Shown piece by piece: positions 1 through 8,707 of a DNA stretch of 64,000 nt. Position 1 is the stretch's first letter. Every line of letters begins with the position of its first letter. Source of the stretch: Bacillota bacterium. Lineage in GTDB: Bacteria > Bacillota > Bacilli > Alicyclobacillales > SLC66. The stretch spans positions 53,460-117,459 of the forward strand of contig JAJZCB010000001.1 of NCBI GenBank assembly GCA_021846285.1, written 5' to 3'. Position numbers and translations under genes: made by a program. The notes under the pieces were generated by a model. The model was not told the DNA's origin. It saw only the letters and a list, made by a program, of their open reading frames with translations, and did no database searches.

Positions 1-168
1 CTTCTCGAAACCCGCCATCGGCATTACGCACTCGTAACTGTGCCCGCCGATCTGATCTGTGACTTGCCCATCCGAATAAAGCTTGTACGGTTTCACGGAT
101 AGGAGTAGTACCTGTTTGGCGTTGGCAAGCTGCTCCAATGTGAAAATGATGTTCTCGATGCGAATCAC
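1..168 (-). CDS. Small conserved hypothetical protein of a mobile element (3' end outside window)
   Basis: A leftward frame opens with GTG at 168 and runs off the window after 56 codons. It is preceded by a GGAGGAAG ribosome site. The N-terminal part (VIRIENIIFTLEQLANAKQ) and a following VKPYK-type segment resemble small DUF961/YdcP-like proteins encoded next to replication and mobilisation genes in Gram-positive conjugative elements; that likeness is from memory and is not proven. It starts 2 nt after the stop of the gene at 170-349, so both are probably one operon. No catalytic function can be assigned. Confidence 0.6.
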   Translation of the reverse strand, partial: MIRIENIIFTLEQLANAKQVLLLSVKPYKLYSDGQVTDQIGGHSYECVMPMAGFEK

Positions 169-169
169 G

Positions 170-349
170 TTACTTCCTCCCCTCTTGGCTACTTCTGGCG
201 CGACTCCCCGGCTTCAACCCTTTGCCTACCTGTTCCCGGCGGAACTTATCGAACTCCGCCGGGTGCTTGTCCACATACCCCCTTATGTCGGAGACGATGG
301 TGGAGGCCAGTTGGCGAGCTTGCGTAATTGACATTTCGACTTCCGCCAC
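170..349 (-). CDS. Small hypothetical protein (59 aa)
   Basis: GTG start at 349 preceded by GAGGTGAGG. The predicted product is hydrophilic and basic at its C-terminus, with an amphipathic N-terminal helix (MSITQARQLASTIVSDI). It has no membrane segment or recognised domain. It lies directly upstream of the leftward gene at 1-168 and diverges from the regulator at 539, with the 12-bp palindrome at 438-449 between them. That arrangement (leftward early genes, operator, rightward repressor and integrase) is typical of the control region of an integrative element. Function unknown. Confidence 0.55.
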   Translation of the reverse strand: MAEVEMSITQARQLASTIVSDIRGYVDKHPAEFDKFRREQVGKGLKPGSRARSSQEGRK

Positions 350-437
350 TGTGCCTCACCTCGTTGCCAATCGATGCATCAACTACGAAATCATTGTATT
401 ACTGCTCGGTTATACGCGCTACTCTATAACATATAAG

Positions 438-449
438 TTGTGCACAACA
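438..449. promoter_or_regulatory. 12-bp perfect palindrome, candidate operator
   Basis: GTTGTGCACAAC is a perfect inverted repeat in the divergent intergenic region, about 30 nt upstream of the rightward -35 box. It is a plausible binding site for the XRE-type protein encoded at 539-1186. The protein-site link is inference. Confidence 0.5.
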
Positions 450-478
450 TAAACAGTGCGGAATATAGAGCTAAGTGA

Positions 479-506
479 TTGACATAGCGATCAAATGATG
501 TATAAT
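479..506 (+). promoter_or_regulatory. Sigma-A promoter of the regulator-recombinase pair
   Basis: A perfect TTGACA at 479-484 and a perfect TATAAT at 501-506 are separated by 16 nt. They lie 33 nt upstream of the start at 539. This is the closest match to the housekeeping consensus that I see in the window. Confidence 0.85.
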
Positions 507-538
507 TTCTGTATTCAGATAAAGCGGAGGGATAGCAG

Positions 539-1186
539 ATGATTGAGAAAGCTACAGATGATTTAGGATCAAACTTTGCCGAACGAACGAAAGAGATCAT
601 GAGACGGAAAAAGGTAACACGAGATAGACTTTCGACAGAATTGGATATTTCCACAAGTACGTTAGCGACTTATTTGCGCCCTGATAGCCCTGTTAGTCCT
701 CCGCTTGATCGTGCCATTCAAATTAGCGAAATCCTGGGTGAACCGTTGGAGTATCTCTGCGGGTTGAACAAAGTACGAGAATTTAGGGAAAAGGAACTTT
801 TATCTGAAGTTGTACTCAAAAATCTTGCTCATGCGATTCGCGATGCTAAGTTAAGCGTGAATTTTCAAGGTGATAAGATAACACTTGAAAGTAACAATAA
901 CTTTGTTGTTTCGTTTATGAGAATGATTGGCAAGAATGCAACGATAGACGCCATCGAATCTGGATCCAAGCGATTTCAAAATATAAAGTTTTGGAAAGGT
1001 GTGATGGTTAGTGACGATGACTATGAAGAACTGAGATACTTAGATTATCTTCATGGAGATATCGCGGATGAAGATGCTGATCTGTATCACGACGAAATGA
1101 ATGAGCTAATCGAATTACGCAAAAGACACTGGGAAGAAACAGGTGGTCAACCTACAGAATATTTGCATGAGGAGGAGCAAAGGTGA
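539..1186 (+). CDS. XRE-family HTH transcriptional regulator
   Basis: The 215-aa product has a Cro/CI-type helix-turn-helix near residues 15-60 (RLSTELDISTSTLATYLRP is the recognition region) followed by an acidic C-terminal half with no recognised domain. ATG at 539 follows a GCGGAGGG ribosome site. The stop overlaps the GTG start of the serine recombinase by 4 nt, so the two are translationally coupled. The context (operator palindrome, strong promoter, recombinase downstream) suggests the element's own repressor or an excision-control protein. There is no RecA-type cleavage or peptidase motif, so how it is induced cannot be read from the sequence. Confidence 0.8.
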   Translation: MIEKATDDLGSNFAERTKEIMRRKKVTRDRLSTELDISTSTLATYLRPDSPVSPPLDRAIQISEILGEPLEYLCGLNKVREFREKELLSEVVLKNLAHAIRDAKLSVNFQGDKITLESNNNFVVSFMRMIGKNATIDAIESGSKRFQNIKFWKGVMVSDDDYEELRYLDYLHGDIADEDADLYHDEMNELIELRKRHWEETGGQPTEYLHEEEQR

Positions 1187-2745
1187 ACGTGGTCATTTAT
1201 GCTCGATATTCGAGTCACAGTCAGACGGATCAGTCCGTCGAAGGGCAACTCAACGTGTGTCAAGAATTTGCCAGCAAGCAGGGGTATACGATTGTCGGCA
1301 CCTATGTGGATCGGGCATTGTCAGGCACTACTGACAATCGTCCGGAATTTTTGCGCATGATTGAAGATAGTCACAAAAAGCAATTTCAAGGGGCACTTGT
1401 GTATCAGTTGGATCGATTTGCCAGGAACAGGTACGACTCAGCAATATACAAAGCTCGATTGAAAAAGAATGGTGTACGCGTTTTTTCTGCCAAAGAAAAT
1501 ATCACGGATGATGCCAGTGGGATACTGGTGGAGGGATTGCTTGAAAGCATGGCGGAGTATTATTCCGTGGAACTTTCCCAGAAAATCCGCAGGGGCATGG
1601 ACATTAATGCTAAGAAGGGGCAGAGTACGGGCGGAAATGTCGCTCTGGGCTATGTAGTCGATGCCAACAAAAAATTCATTGTTGATGATGCGACGGCTGT
1701 GATTGTTAGGATGATCTTTGAAATGTACGCTGCCGGAAAATCAGTTACGCAAATCAACCTGTATATGAACAGTCGGAATTATAAAACATCACGGAATGTC
1801 CAGTTCAACAAAAATTCTTTGCTCAAGATGCTAAGGAACAAACGGTACATCGGAATTTACACTTACAAGGATGCGGAGATACATGATGGTATTCCGCGAA
1901 TTGTTTCGGACGACTTGTTTATGCAAGTGGCCGAAAGGCTCGCAAAGAACAAGAAGGCTCCAGCGCGTGCAAAGGCAAAAATGGAGTATCTTCTAACAAC
2001 GAAACTCTTTTGCGGTCATTGCCGTGACATGATGACGGGGGTGAGTGGAACTTCCAAAACGGGGAAGAGTCATTATTACTATAAATGCAACAATGCGAAG
2101 AAGAAGATGTGCAGCAAGAAATCGGTTCAAAAGGACTACATCGAAAATTTTGTGGTGGACGAATGCAGAAAGCTCTTAACAGACGCCAACATACAGAAAA
2201 TCGCAGCAGAAGTCATTCGCCTCTGTGAGCAGGAGAAAGATGAATTCGTCATTAAGCGACTGAACAGGTTGCTAAAGGAAAATGAGCGAAGGAGGAACAA
2301 TATCGTGGCTGCCATCGCTGAATGCGACGTTGAGTCTGTCCGCAAGACATTGTATGAACATATCCCTGTTCTGGACGATGAGAGAAAGAATTTGGAACAG
2401 CAGATTTCTGTTGAGCAGTTGTCCCAAGTCAGCCTCACCGAGGACGAAATCATGTTCTTTCTGTCACATTTGAAGAATGGGAACATCAATGATGAAAAGT
2501 ATCGTAGAACATTAGTGAACATGTTTGTAAACTCCATCTACCTGTACGACGACAAGATGACGATCATATTCAATTCAAGCGATCATCCAGTGACGGTTGA
2601 GGCCAGCTTGATTGAAGATATTGAAGCGAGAAATGACGCCTTCGAGAGTTCGTTTTTCGCACTTGATGCTCCACCATGCAAACCCACGACCACCCTCGTG
2701 GGCAAGAACCCAGTTCCTTGCGGGGGCTGGGTTTGTGTTTATTAG
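1183..2745 (+). CDS. Large serine recombinase (site-specific integrase)
   Basis: The 520-aa protein opens with the resolvase/invertase catalytic domain. The YARYSS motif places the nucleophilic serine at residue 10, followed by the conserved LDRFARNR segment near residue 85. Residues ~160-260 form a recombinase domain, and a zinc-ribbon-like part (LFCGHCRD ... CNNAKKKMCS) is followed by a coiled-coil region, the usual order in large serine integrases. Such enzymes integrate and excise phages or conjugative elements between att sites. The last ~25 codons read through a double hairpin and look like former non-coding DNA, so the C-terminus may be extended relative to relatives. Att sites were not identified. 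Confidence 0.9.
   Translation: MNVVIYARYSSHSQTDQSVEGQLNVCQEFASKQGYTIVGTYVDRALSGTTDNRPEFLRMIEDSHKKQFQGALVYQLDRFARNRYDSAIYKARLKKNGVRVFSAKENITDDASGILVEGLLESMAEYYSVELSQKIRRGMDINAKKGQSTGGNVALGYVVDANKKFIVDDATAVIVRMIFEMYAAGKSVTQINLYMNSRNYKTSRNVQFNKNSLLKMLRNKRYIGIYTYKDAEIHDGIPRIVSDDLFMQVAERLAKNKKAPARAKAKMEYLLTTKLFCGHCRDMMTGVSGTSKTGKSHYYYKCNNAKKKMCSKKSVQKDYIENFVVDECRKLLTDANIQKIAAEVIRLCEQEKDEFVIKRLNRLLKENERRRNNIVAAIAECDVESVRKTLYEHIPVLDDERKNLEQQISVEQLSQVSLTEDEIMFFLSHLKNGNINDEKYRRTLVNMFVNSIYLYDDKMTIIFNSSDHPVTVEASLIEDIEARNDAFESSFFALDAPPCKPTTTLVGKNPVPCGGWVCVY
2683..2733 (+). terminator. Tandem hairpins overlapping the recombinase 3' end
   Basis: The first hairpin pairs CCCACGA with TCGTGGG (2683-2702). 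The second pairs AACCCAG with CTGGGTT (2707-2733) and is followed by TGTGTTTATT. The second looks like a rho-independent terminator, yet both lie inside the reading frame that ends at 2745. Confidence 0.5.
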
Positions 2746-3139
2746 ACTTACGCGTGAATAGCAGTCTACTCAAGTAATAGGTCATCAAAGTTTTTTTCAT
2801 CATGACTCGTAAGCTATGTCCGATCTGATGTAAGTAATTTTAAGATGCTACTGTGTTCGCTAATATAAAAGTTGACCGGATAAGCGTACCTTGATAACCG
2901 AAAAGTACGGGAGGGCCCCAATGCGGCCTTTCCGTGCCTGGCTTTGTTTTGTGCGAGGACCTCGTAATGGTCTAGGCGCGGGGAGCGGGCACATGGCCAG
3001 TATCAATGAGCGGACTGTGTGTTGGCTGATCTTGCAGGAGAAATCGGTGACGCGGCACTACCTCCGCCCCTCGGCGTGTGATCTGATCCCTAGGGCGAAA
3101 ATCAAGGCACCCGTTGAACGGGTGGTCCTGTGACTAAAA
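2746..3139. other. Intergenic region without a recognisable gene
   Basis: About 390 nt between the recombinase and the first phenol-cluster promoter. A TTG-initiated frame at 2891-3133 has no convincing ribosome site, and its translation (many Arg, Cys and Trp) does not resemble a protein family. The junction of the mobile element with the catabolic cluster must lie here, but no att-like repeat could be confirmed by eye. Confidence 0.5.
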
Positions 3140-3211
3140 ATTCGTATGAATCCACGGTATCCGCTCTGGGCGAGCCTTGCTACAATACTGCCATGACATA
3201 AAGCGCTTTCA
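3140..3211 (+). promoter_or_regulatory. Phenol-cluster promoter module, copy 1 (palindrome, -35/-10, cre)
   Basis: ATTCGTATGAAT (3140-3151) is a near-perfect palindrome. A weak -35 TATCCG (3158-3163) and a -10 TACAAT (3181-3186) follow with 17-nt spacing. ATAAAGCGCTTTCA (3198-3211) matches a CcpA cre box at 12 of 14 positions relative to TGAAAGCGCTTTCA. The palindrome centre lies about 47 nt upstream of the predicted start point, where an activator would act. Two further copies occur at 9791 and 11796. Confidence 0.75.
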
Positions 3212-3270
3212 TTATATAAATGAAAAACGCGGAATCTTACGCGGAATTGAGGAAAGGAATGAGGGTGTTT

Positions 3271-4302
3271 ATGGCGATGACTGACGTGGGAGCCGACCCG
3301 TGCATGATTCGATTAATGCCTAGTGGGCGAGAGAGTCTATGTCGGCCCGGTCAAACGTTGCTGGATGCGGCGATTCGTAGCGGGATGACGGTTCCTTACG
3401 GTTGCCGCCATGGAACTTGTGCATCCTGCAAGGCCAAGGTTTTGGAGGGGGATTATGAATTAATGCCCCGAGTGTCTGAATTCGCGTTGATGTCTTTTGA
3501 ACGCGATGAGGGATATATTCTCATGTGCAGCACCTTACCCCAAGGCGACATGGTGGTAGAGGTAGACGAAGAGGATGTCGAACCGGGAATCGAAATCTTT
3601 CCGATCACCGATTTCCGGGCTGAGATCGTGTCCAACGTGGCTGTAACTCCTGACATTCATGTGTTGCGACTGAAATTAAAGCAACCTGGGGACGTCGTCT
3701 ATACGGCTGGTCAGTACTTTGAGTTCAATATTCCCGGATTACCGGAAACGCGGGCATACTCCATGGCAACCACTTACAGTTGCGGAAACACGATGGAATT
3801 TCATGTTAAGCGTGTGCCTCAAGGTGTTGGTTCAAACTTTCTTTGTGATTTAGTGAAGGGAGCAAGTGTAACCGGGTCTGGTCCTTATGGGCGTATGCAG
3901 CTAGGGAGTCGGGAGAGAAATTTAATCTTTGTAGCGGGCGGATCAGGACTCGCCCCCATAAAGGCCCTTGTGGAGAAGGTATTTTCAGAAGACTTCAGAA
4001 AAGAGGCGTGGCTGTTTTACGGGGCAAGAACAGGCAAAGATCTATATCTGGTGCCGGAATGGGTCCACATGGCGGAGAAGTATCCTAACTTTCATTTTAT
4101 ACCCGCCCTCTCGAATAAAGACGACGAGAAGCCGTGGAATGGCGAGGAAGGGTATATCGCCGATGTGGTATCCAGAAAGATGGCTGGGATCGAAAATGCG
4201 CATGCCTTCCTTTGCGGTCCGCCAATCATGATCGAAACGACCCTCAAAAGTTTGTATAAACTTGGGTTGTACAGTTCCGATATTTCGTATGACGAATTTT
4301 GA
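3271..4302 (+). CDS. dmpP: Phenol hydroxylase reductase component (FAD, [2Fe-2S]), copy 1
   Basis: The 343-aa product passes electrons from NADH to the diiron hydroxylase. A plant-type ferredoxin domain comes first, with Cys45, Cys50, Cys53 and Cys86. The FAD-binding RAYS motif is at 161-164, GGSG of the NAD site at 223-226, and CGPP at 315-318, so all signatures of an active reductase are present. I chose ATG 3271 (GAGGG 5 nt upstream) rather than the earlier in-frame ATG at 3220, because the paralogue at 10503 aligns from this residue. It is the first gene of the unit P-C-E-F-G-H-I. In Pseudomonas dmpP sits beside the oxygenase genes, so its place here with the lower pathway is unusual. Confidence 0.92.
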   Translation: MAMTDVGADPCMIRLMPSGRESLCRPGQTLLDAAIRSGMTVPYGCRHGTCASCKAKVLEGDYELMPRVSEFALMSFERDEGYILMCSTLPQGDMVVEVDEEDVEPGIEIFPITDFRAEIVSNVAVTPDIHVLRLKLKQPGDVVYTAGQYFEFNIPGLPETRAYSMATTYSCGNTMEFHVKRVPQGVGSNFLCDLVKGASVTGSGPYGRMQLGSRERNLIFVAGGSGLAPIKALVEKVFSEDFRKEAWLFYGARTGKDLYLVPEWVHMAEKYPNFHFIPALSNKDDEKPWNGEEGYIADVVSRKMAGIENAHAFLCGPPIMIETTLKSLYKLGLYSSDISYDEF

Positions 4303-4414
4303 TCAGCCGCGAGTAAACAGCCCGCGCGGTCTGTAGGATAAAGTGTTACATGGGAATTGGGACGCCGCAAGGGGTTGTTATACAGCGTCGCACTGCGATA
4401 AGGAGGTTGGCCTT

Positions 4415-5851
4415 ATGAATGAAGTATTGCATTTCATCGATGGTTCCTTCAAGCCATCCATTTCCGGGAGGACATTTGAAAATATCAATCCGGCGACGGG
4501 GGAAACGATCAATTCTGTCGCGGAAGGGAGTGCCGCAGACGTTGACTTGGCCGTTTCCGCAGCGAGAAAGGCATTCGCCGTATGGAGTAAGACACCGGTA
4601 GCAAAAAGAGCGGCCATCATGCATCGCATCGCAGATTTGATTGATGAAGAATCAGAAGATTTGGCTCGACTGGAGACGCTGGACACCGGGAAGCCCCTTG
4701 CGTTGGCGAAGACGCTCGATATCCCAAGATCCGCTTATAACTTCAGGTTTTTCGCAGACTATGTGAAGGGCCTCGGAACCGAATGTTTTCAAACCGATGA
4801 CGTCGCGCTGAACTACGCCGTTCGACGTCCGGTTGGCGTTGCGGGGTTGATTTCGCCGTGGAATTTGCCGCTGCTGCTTCTAACGTGGAAGGTTGCCCCG
4901 TGTCTGGCCGCAGGGAATACCTGTGTGATTAAACCGGCGGAGTTGACGCCGCTCACGGCGACGCGTTTAGCGGCCATTTGTCAGCAGGCGGGGTTGCCTG
5001 ACGGTGTTCTTAACGTAGTGCACGGGTTCGGCCCGGATTCTGCCGGCGCCGCCTTGACCGATCATCCGGATGTGAATCTTATCTCGCTCACGGGTGAAAC
5101 CACGACCGGCAAGACGGTCATGCGTGCTGCAGCGAATACGCTAAAGGGAGTGTCGTTTGAGCTTGGCGGCAAAAATCCGAACATTATCTTCGCAGACGCG
5201 AACCTTGAGGACTGTCTAGAGACGACGGTGCGCTCCAGTTTCTCCAATCAGGGGGAGGTATGTCTTTGCGGTGCGCGGATCTACGTGGAAAGTCGTGTAT
5301 TTCAGGAGTTTGTTGACAAGTTGGTGGAGCGGGTTTCCCGCCTTCAAGTAGGTGATCCTTTCACCCCTGGAACGGATGTGGGGGCGTTAATTAGCAAGGA
5401 GCATCTTGAGCGAGTAGACGGATTTGTGCGCCGAGCGATCGCTCAAGGTGGGCGAGTGCTCATTGGCGGCAGGCCTGCGGTTACGGTCGCCGGTGGATTC
5501 TTCTATGAACCTACGGTGATCGTTGATGTGGATGCCTCCTGTGAAATTGTCCAACAGGAAGTGTTTGGACCCGTTGTCACTCTGCAACCTTTTGAATCGG
5601 AAGAAGAGGTTGTGGCCGCCGCGAACGATACGAAGTATGGCCTATCTGCGACCCTATGGACGACTAACTTGCAACGCGCGCATCGCATGGCGGCGGCGCT
5701 GGAAGTGGGAATTATCTGGGTGAATACATGGTTCCTACGCGATTTACGCACTCCCTTTGGCGGCATGAAAGAAAGCGGGGTTGGAAGAGAAGGCGGGTCT
5801 CACAGCTTTGAATTCTATTCGGAATTGACGAACGTCTGTGTCAAGTTGTAA
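4415..5851 (+). CDS. dmpC: 2-hydroxymuconic semialdehyde dehydrogenase
   Basis: An NAD-dependent aldehyde dehydrogenase of 478 aa (family about 486) that oxidises the catechol ring-cleavage product 2-hydroxymuconate semialdehyde to 4-oxalocrotonate (enol form). Visible landmarks are the general base Glu249 in FELGGKNP and the nucleophile Cys283 in NQGEVCLCG; the C-terminal PFGGMKESGVGREGG is typical of this subfamily. The start at 4415 follows AAGGAGG; an upstream in-frame ATG (4343) has no such site. Assignment to DmpC/XylG rather than another aldehyde dehydrogenase rests on the context, flanked by all other meta-pathway genes. The next gene begins 22 nt downstream. Confidence 0.92.
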   Translation: MNEVLHFIDGSFKPSISGRTFENINPATGETINSVAEGSAADVDLAVSAARKAFAVWSKTPVAKRAAIMHRIADLIDEESEDLARLETLDTGKPLALAKTLDIPRSAYNFRFFADYVKGLGTECFQTDDVALNYAVRRPVGVAGLISPWNLPLLLLTWKVAPCLAAGNTCVIKPAELTPLTATRLAAICQQAGLPDGVLNVVHGFGPDSAGAALTDHPDVNLISLTGETTTGKTVMRAAANTLKGVSFELGGKNPNIIFADANLEDCLETTVRSSFSNQGEVCLCGARIYVESRVFQEFVDKLVERVSRLQVGDPFTPGTDVGALISKEHLERVDGFVRRAIAQGGRVLIGGRPAVTVAGGFFYEPTVIVDVDASCEIVQQEVFGPVVTLQPFESEEEVVAAANDTKYGLSATLWTTNLQRAHRMAAALEVGIIWVNTWFLRDLRTPFGGMKESGVGREGGSHSFEFYSELTNVCVKL

Positions 5852-5873
5852 ATCGGGAGGCAGGGAGTTACAC

Positions 5874-6668
5874 ATGTCACAGTTGTCAACAGAGGAACAG
5901 GAGATCTCGGATTGGGCCGATCGTCTCTATGAAGCAGGAACGTCCAAACAACCGATACGCCCGCTGACTGAGGTCGAACCAAATTTTACGATCGAATCGG
6001 CCTATAAAGTTCAACTGAAGAACACTGCGCGCCGCGTGGCGCACGGAGATGTCGTTGTGGGTCACAAGATCGGACTCACGAGCAAGCCTATGCAGAAATT
6101 GCTGGGTGTCAGTGAACCGGATTACGGTCATTTGTTCCGATCGATGCAGTTTTATTCGGGCAATGTGATTGATTTTCCGCTAGTGCAACCAAAGATTGAG
6201 CCGGAGATCGCTTTCATTTTAAAGGAGGATCTCGTCGGACCCAATGTGACGATACTGGATGTGATTCATGCGATTGACTTCGTTGTGCCTGCTATTGAAG
6301 TGATTGACAGCCGAATTGCCGATTGGAAGATCAAACTCCCAGACACGATAGCAGACAACGCGTCATCAGGGTGCTACGTACTTGGTACGCGTCCGTTTAA
6401 AATCAGTGAGATTGACATTGCCCGCATCGGCATGGTCATGTCTGTCGACGGCAGTATGGTGGATACAGGCAGTTCTGCAGCCGTACTGGGGAATCCGCTG
6501 CTCGCTGTCGCTTGGTTGGCGAATAAGTTGTTTGACTTTGACACGACACTGCGCGCTCGTCACGTCGTTCTCTCGGGAGCCGTTTGCAGCGCTGTATCTC
6601 TGCAGTCGGGGCAAAGGTTTCAAGCGCGTTTTGGTCAATTTGGATCCGTGGAAGGTCAATTTCAATAG
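5874..6668 (+). CDS. dmpE: 2-hydroxypenta-2,4-dienoate hydratase (2-oxopent-4-enoate hydratase)
   Basis: The 264-aa enzyme adds water to 2-hydroxypenta-2,4-dienoate to give 4-hydroxy-2-oxovalerate. It is homologous to the decarboxylase at 8708. I call it the hydratase because GHKIGLTSK, DWKIKLPDT, ADNASSG and the final LSG motif match DmpE, whereas 8708 has the decarboxylase variants. Metal-binding acidic residues lie in the PKIEPEIAF segment. ATG 5874 follows GGGAGG; the in-frame upstream start at 5838 overlaps dmpC and lacks a ribosome site. Part of the operon started at 3190. Confidence 0.88.
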   Translation: MSQLSTEEQEISDWADRLYEAGTSKQPIRPLTEVEPNFTIESAYKVQLKNTARRVAHGDVVVGHKIGLTSKPMQKLLGVSEPDYGHLFRSMQFYSGNVIDFPLVQPKIEPEIAFILKEDLVGPNVTILDVIHAIDFVVPAIEVIDSRIADWKIKLPDTIADNASSGCYVLGTRPFKISEIDIARIGMVMSVDGSMVDTGSSAAVLGNPLLAVAWLANKLFDFDTTLRARHVVLSGAVCSAVSLQSGQRFQARFGQFGSVEGQFQ

Positions 6669-6692
6669 AATCACGATAGGGGGAGAGTCGCG

Positions 6693-7583
6693 GTGAGTAA
6701 ATTAAAGGCGGGCATCGTTGGGTCGGGAAATATTGGTACGGATCTCATGTTTAAGTTGTTGCGCAGCAACTGGATTGAACCGGTCTGGATGGTTGGCATT
6801 GATCCCAATTCGGATGGCTTGCGGCGCGCTCAAAAAAAGGGTCTTCAGGTGTCCAGCGAAGGGCTAAAATCAGCACTCGAAAAAGGGGCCGAATTAGATA
6901 TTGTCTTTGACGCGACCAGTGCAAAGGCCCATGTGAGACATGCCAAGATGTTGCTCGAGGCAGACATTCAAGCTATTGATCTGACTCCTGCCGCGCGCGG
7001 GCCGTACGTCGTTGCAGCGGTCAATCTCAGTGAGCATTTGGCTGCCAGTAACGTCAATATGGTCACATGTGGCGGTCAGGCCACCACACCCATGGTCTAT
7101 GCCGTAAGCCGGGTTGTTGGCGTTCCTTACGCGGAGATTGTCGCGACGATTGCCAGTAAGAGCGCTGGTCCAGGAACCCGCCAAAATATTGATGAATTTA
7201 CGCAGACAACGGCGCGCGCGCTGCGGACCATCGGCGGCGCCAAGACGAGCAAAGCCATTATCATTTTAAATCCTGCCGAACCGCCTATTTTAAATCGAGA
7301 CACGGTGTATTGCATGGTTGATCAAACTGGTTTCGATGTGTATGAGCGGATCGACAAGTCCATCAGAGACATGGTGAAACACGTTCAGACGTTTGTTCCG
7401 GGGTATCGCTTAACACGCGATCCTATTTTTCGGGACAACTTAGTGAGTATCTCGGTTGAGATTGAAGGACTCGGCGATTATCTGCCGGTGTACGCGGGCA
7501 ATTTGGACATTATGACGGCTGCTGCGACAAAAGTTGGAGAAGAGTTTGCAAAACACCGCGCAGTCGTGAAAAACACAATGTGA
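6693..7583 (+). CDS. dmpF: Acetaldehyde dehydrogenase (acylating)
   Basis: The 296-aa enzyme converts the acetaldehyde released by the aldolase into acetyl-CoA, using NAD and CoA. The N-terminal Rossmann motif is [13 protein letters not shown], the catalytic cysteine lies in [11 protein letters not shown], and the [11 protein letters not shown] segment is characteristic of the family. GTG start after GGGGGAG. It is immediately followed by dmpG (13-nt gap); in other bacteria these two form a channelling complex so that acetaldehyde is not released. Length is slightly below the usual ~310 aa, from small loop deletions rather than truncation. Confidence 0.95.
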   Translation: MSKLKAGIVGSGNIGTDLMFKLLRSNWIEPVWMVGIDPNSDGLRRAQKKGLQVSSEGLKSALEKGAELDIVFDATSAKAHVRHAKMLLEADIQAIDLTPAARGPYVVAAVNLSEHLAASNVNMVTCGGQATTPMVYAVSRVVGVPYAEIVATIASKSAGPGTRQNIDEFTQTTARALRTIGGAKTSKAIIILNPAEPPILNRDTVYCMVDQTGFDVYERIDKSIRDMVKHVQTFVPGYRLTRDPIFRDNLVSISVEIEGLGDYLPVYAGNLDIMTAAATKVGEEFAKHRAVVKNTM

Positions 7584-7595
7584 GGAGAGAGCGAC

Positions 7596-8627
7596 GTGAA
7601 ACACATTCGTCTGACGGATGTTACCTTGCGAGATGGGATGCATGCGGTGCGACATCAGTTTAGTCTGAAGGATGCCCGGGAGATCACTGCGGCTCTTGAC
7701 GCGAGTGGGGTCGACATCATTGAGGCCACCCATGGCGATGGACTGGCAGGGAGTTCAATTCAATACGGAATGGCAAAGGAACCGGAAGAGCAGTATCTGC
7801 GCACGGTGTGTGAAACCGCGAAAAACACGAAGGTGGCGGCTCTGTTGTTGCCAGGCATAGGCACCCTGGAGGAACTGAAACGGGCGGCAGACTGTGGGAT
7901 TCGGGTGGTAAGGGTGGCGACGCATTCGACAGAAGCGGACATTGCGGAGGAGCACATCTCCGAAGCGAGAAAGATGGGACTGGAAACAGTAGGATTTTTG
8001 ATGATGTCTCATATGACGGCGTTGGACATATTGGTTCAGGAAGCGCAGAAGATGGAATCGTATGGCGCACAGTGTGTGTATGTCGTCGATTCTGCCGGCG
8101 CCATGCTTATGGACGAAGTGCGGCAAAAAATTGCCGCGTTGCGTCATTCTCTGAGTAAGGACACCGAGGTGGGATTCCACGGGCACAATAATCTTGGATG
8201 TTCGATTCCCAATTCGCTCGGCGCCATAGAGGAAGGGGCGGTGAGAATTGATGTGAGCTTAGCGGGGCTTGGCGCAGGCGCGGGCAATACGCCCAGCGAA
8301 GCGTTTGTCGCGGTGTGTACCAAGCTTGGCGTCGAGACTGGTACGAACCTGTATGCGGTGCTGGATGCGGCTGAAGATATTGTCCGTCCCAAAATGCATC
8401 AGCCAATCCTGATGGATAGCAACAGTATAATGCTAGGGTATGCCGGAGTATATTCAAGTTTTCTACTCCATGCCGCGCGGGCCTCTGAGCAATTTGACAT
8501 AGATATCCGAGACATCTTGGTTGAACTGGGCAACATGAGGATCGTTGGCGGACAAGAAGACGTGATCCTAGACGTGGCGTATCGCTTGGCTCACGGACAT
8601 AACCAGGAGAGTCATGTGGTCGTTTGA
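7596..8627 (+). CDS. dmpG: 4-hydroxy-2-oxovalerate aldolase
   Basis: The 343-aa class II pyruvate aldolase splits 4-hydroxy-2-oxovalerate into pyruvate and acetaldehyde. The HMGL-like barrel opens with the metal- and substrate-binding TLRDGMHAVRHQF (catalytic Arg and Asp). The divalent-metal histidines are in GFHGHNNLG, and the GLGAGAGNTPSE turn is typical. GTG start after AGGAGAG. It pairs with the acylating dehydrogenase upstream. The C-terminus ends 80 nt before the preferred dmpH start. Residue pattern and length match DmpG throughout, with no sign of damage. Confidence 0.95.
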   Translation: MKHIRLTDVTLRDGMHAVRHQFSLKDAREITAALDASGVDIIEATHGDGLAGSSIQYGMAKEPEEQYLRTVCETAKNTKVAALLLPGIGTLEELKRAADCGIRVVRVATHSTEADIAEEHISEARKMGLETVGFLMMSHMTALDILVQEAQKMESYGAQCVYVVDSAGAMLMDEVRQKIAALRHSLSKDTEVGFHGHNNLGCSIPNSLGAIEEGAVRIDVSLAGLGAGAGNTPSEAFVAVCTKLGVETGTNLYAVLDAAEDIVRPKMHQPILMDSNSIMLGYAGVYSSFLLHAARASEQFDIDIRDILVELGNMRIVGGQEDVILDVAYRLAHGHNQESHVVV

Positions 8628-8707
8628 GAAGCCCACCTGTGATGGATGCAAATTGTGCGGAGACACGAGGGAAATCGCAAGGGATTACCGAAATGGAGGC
8701 TGGCAGA

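Noticed and set aside
2891..3133. 80-codon rightward frame between recombinase and phenol cluster
   Set aside because: TTG start without ribosome site and non-protein-like composition; kept only as intergenic description.
7717..8457. Long leftward frames opposite dmpG
   Set aside because: Antisense frames of a GC-rich real gene; no ribosome sites and no family resemblance.
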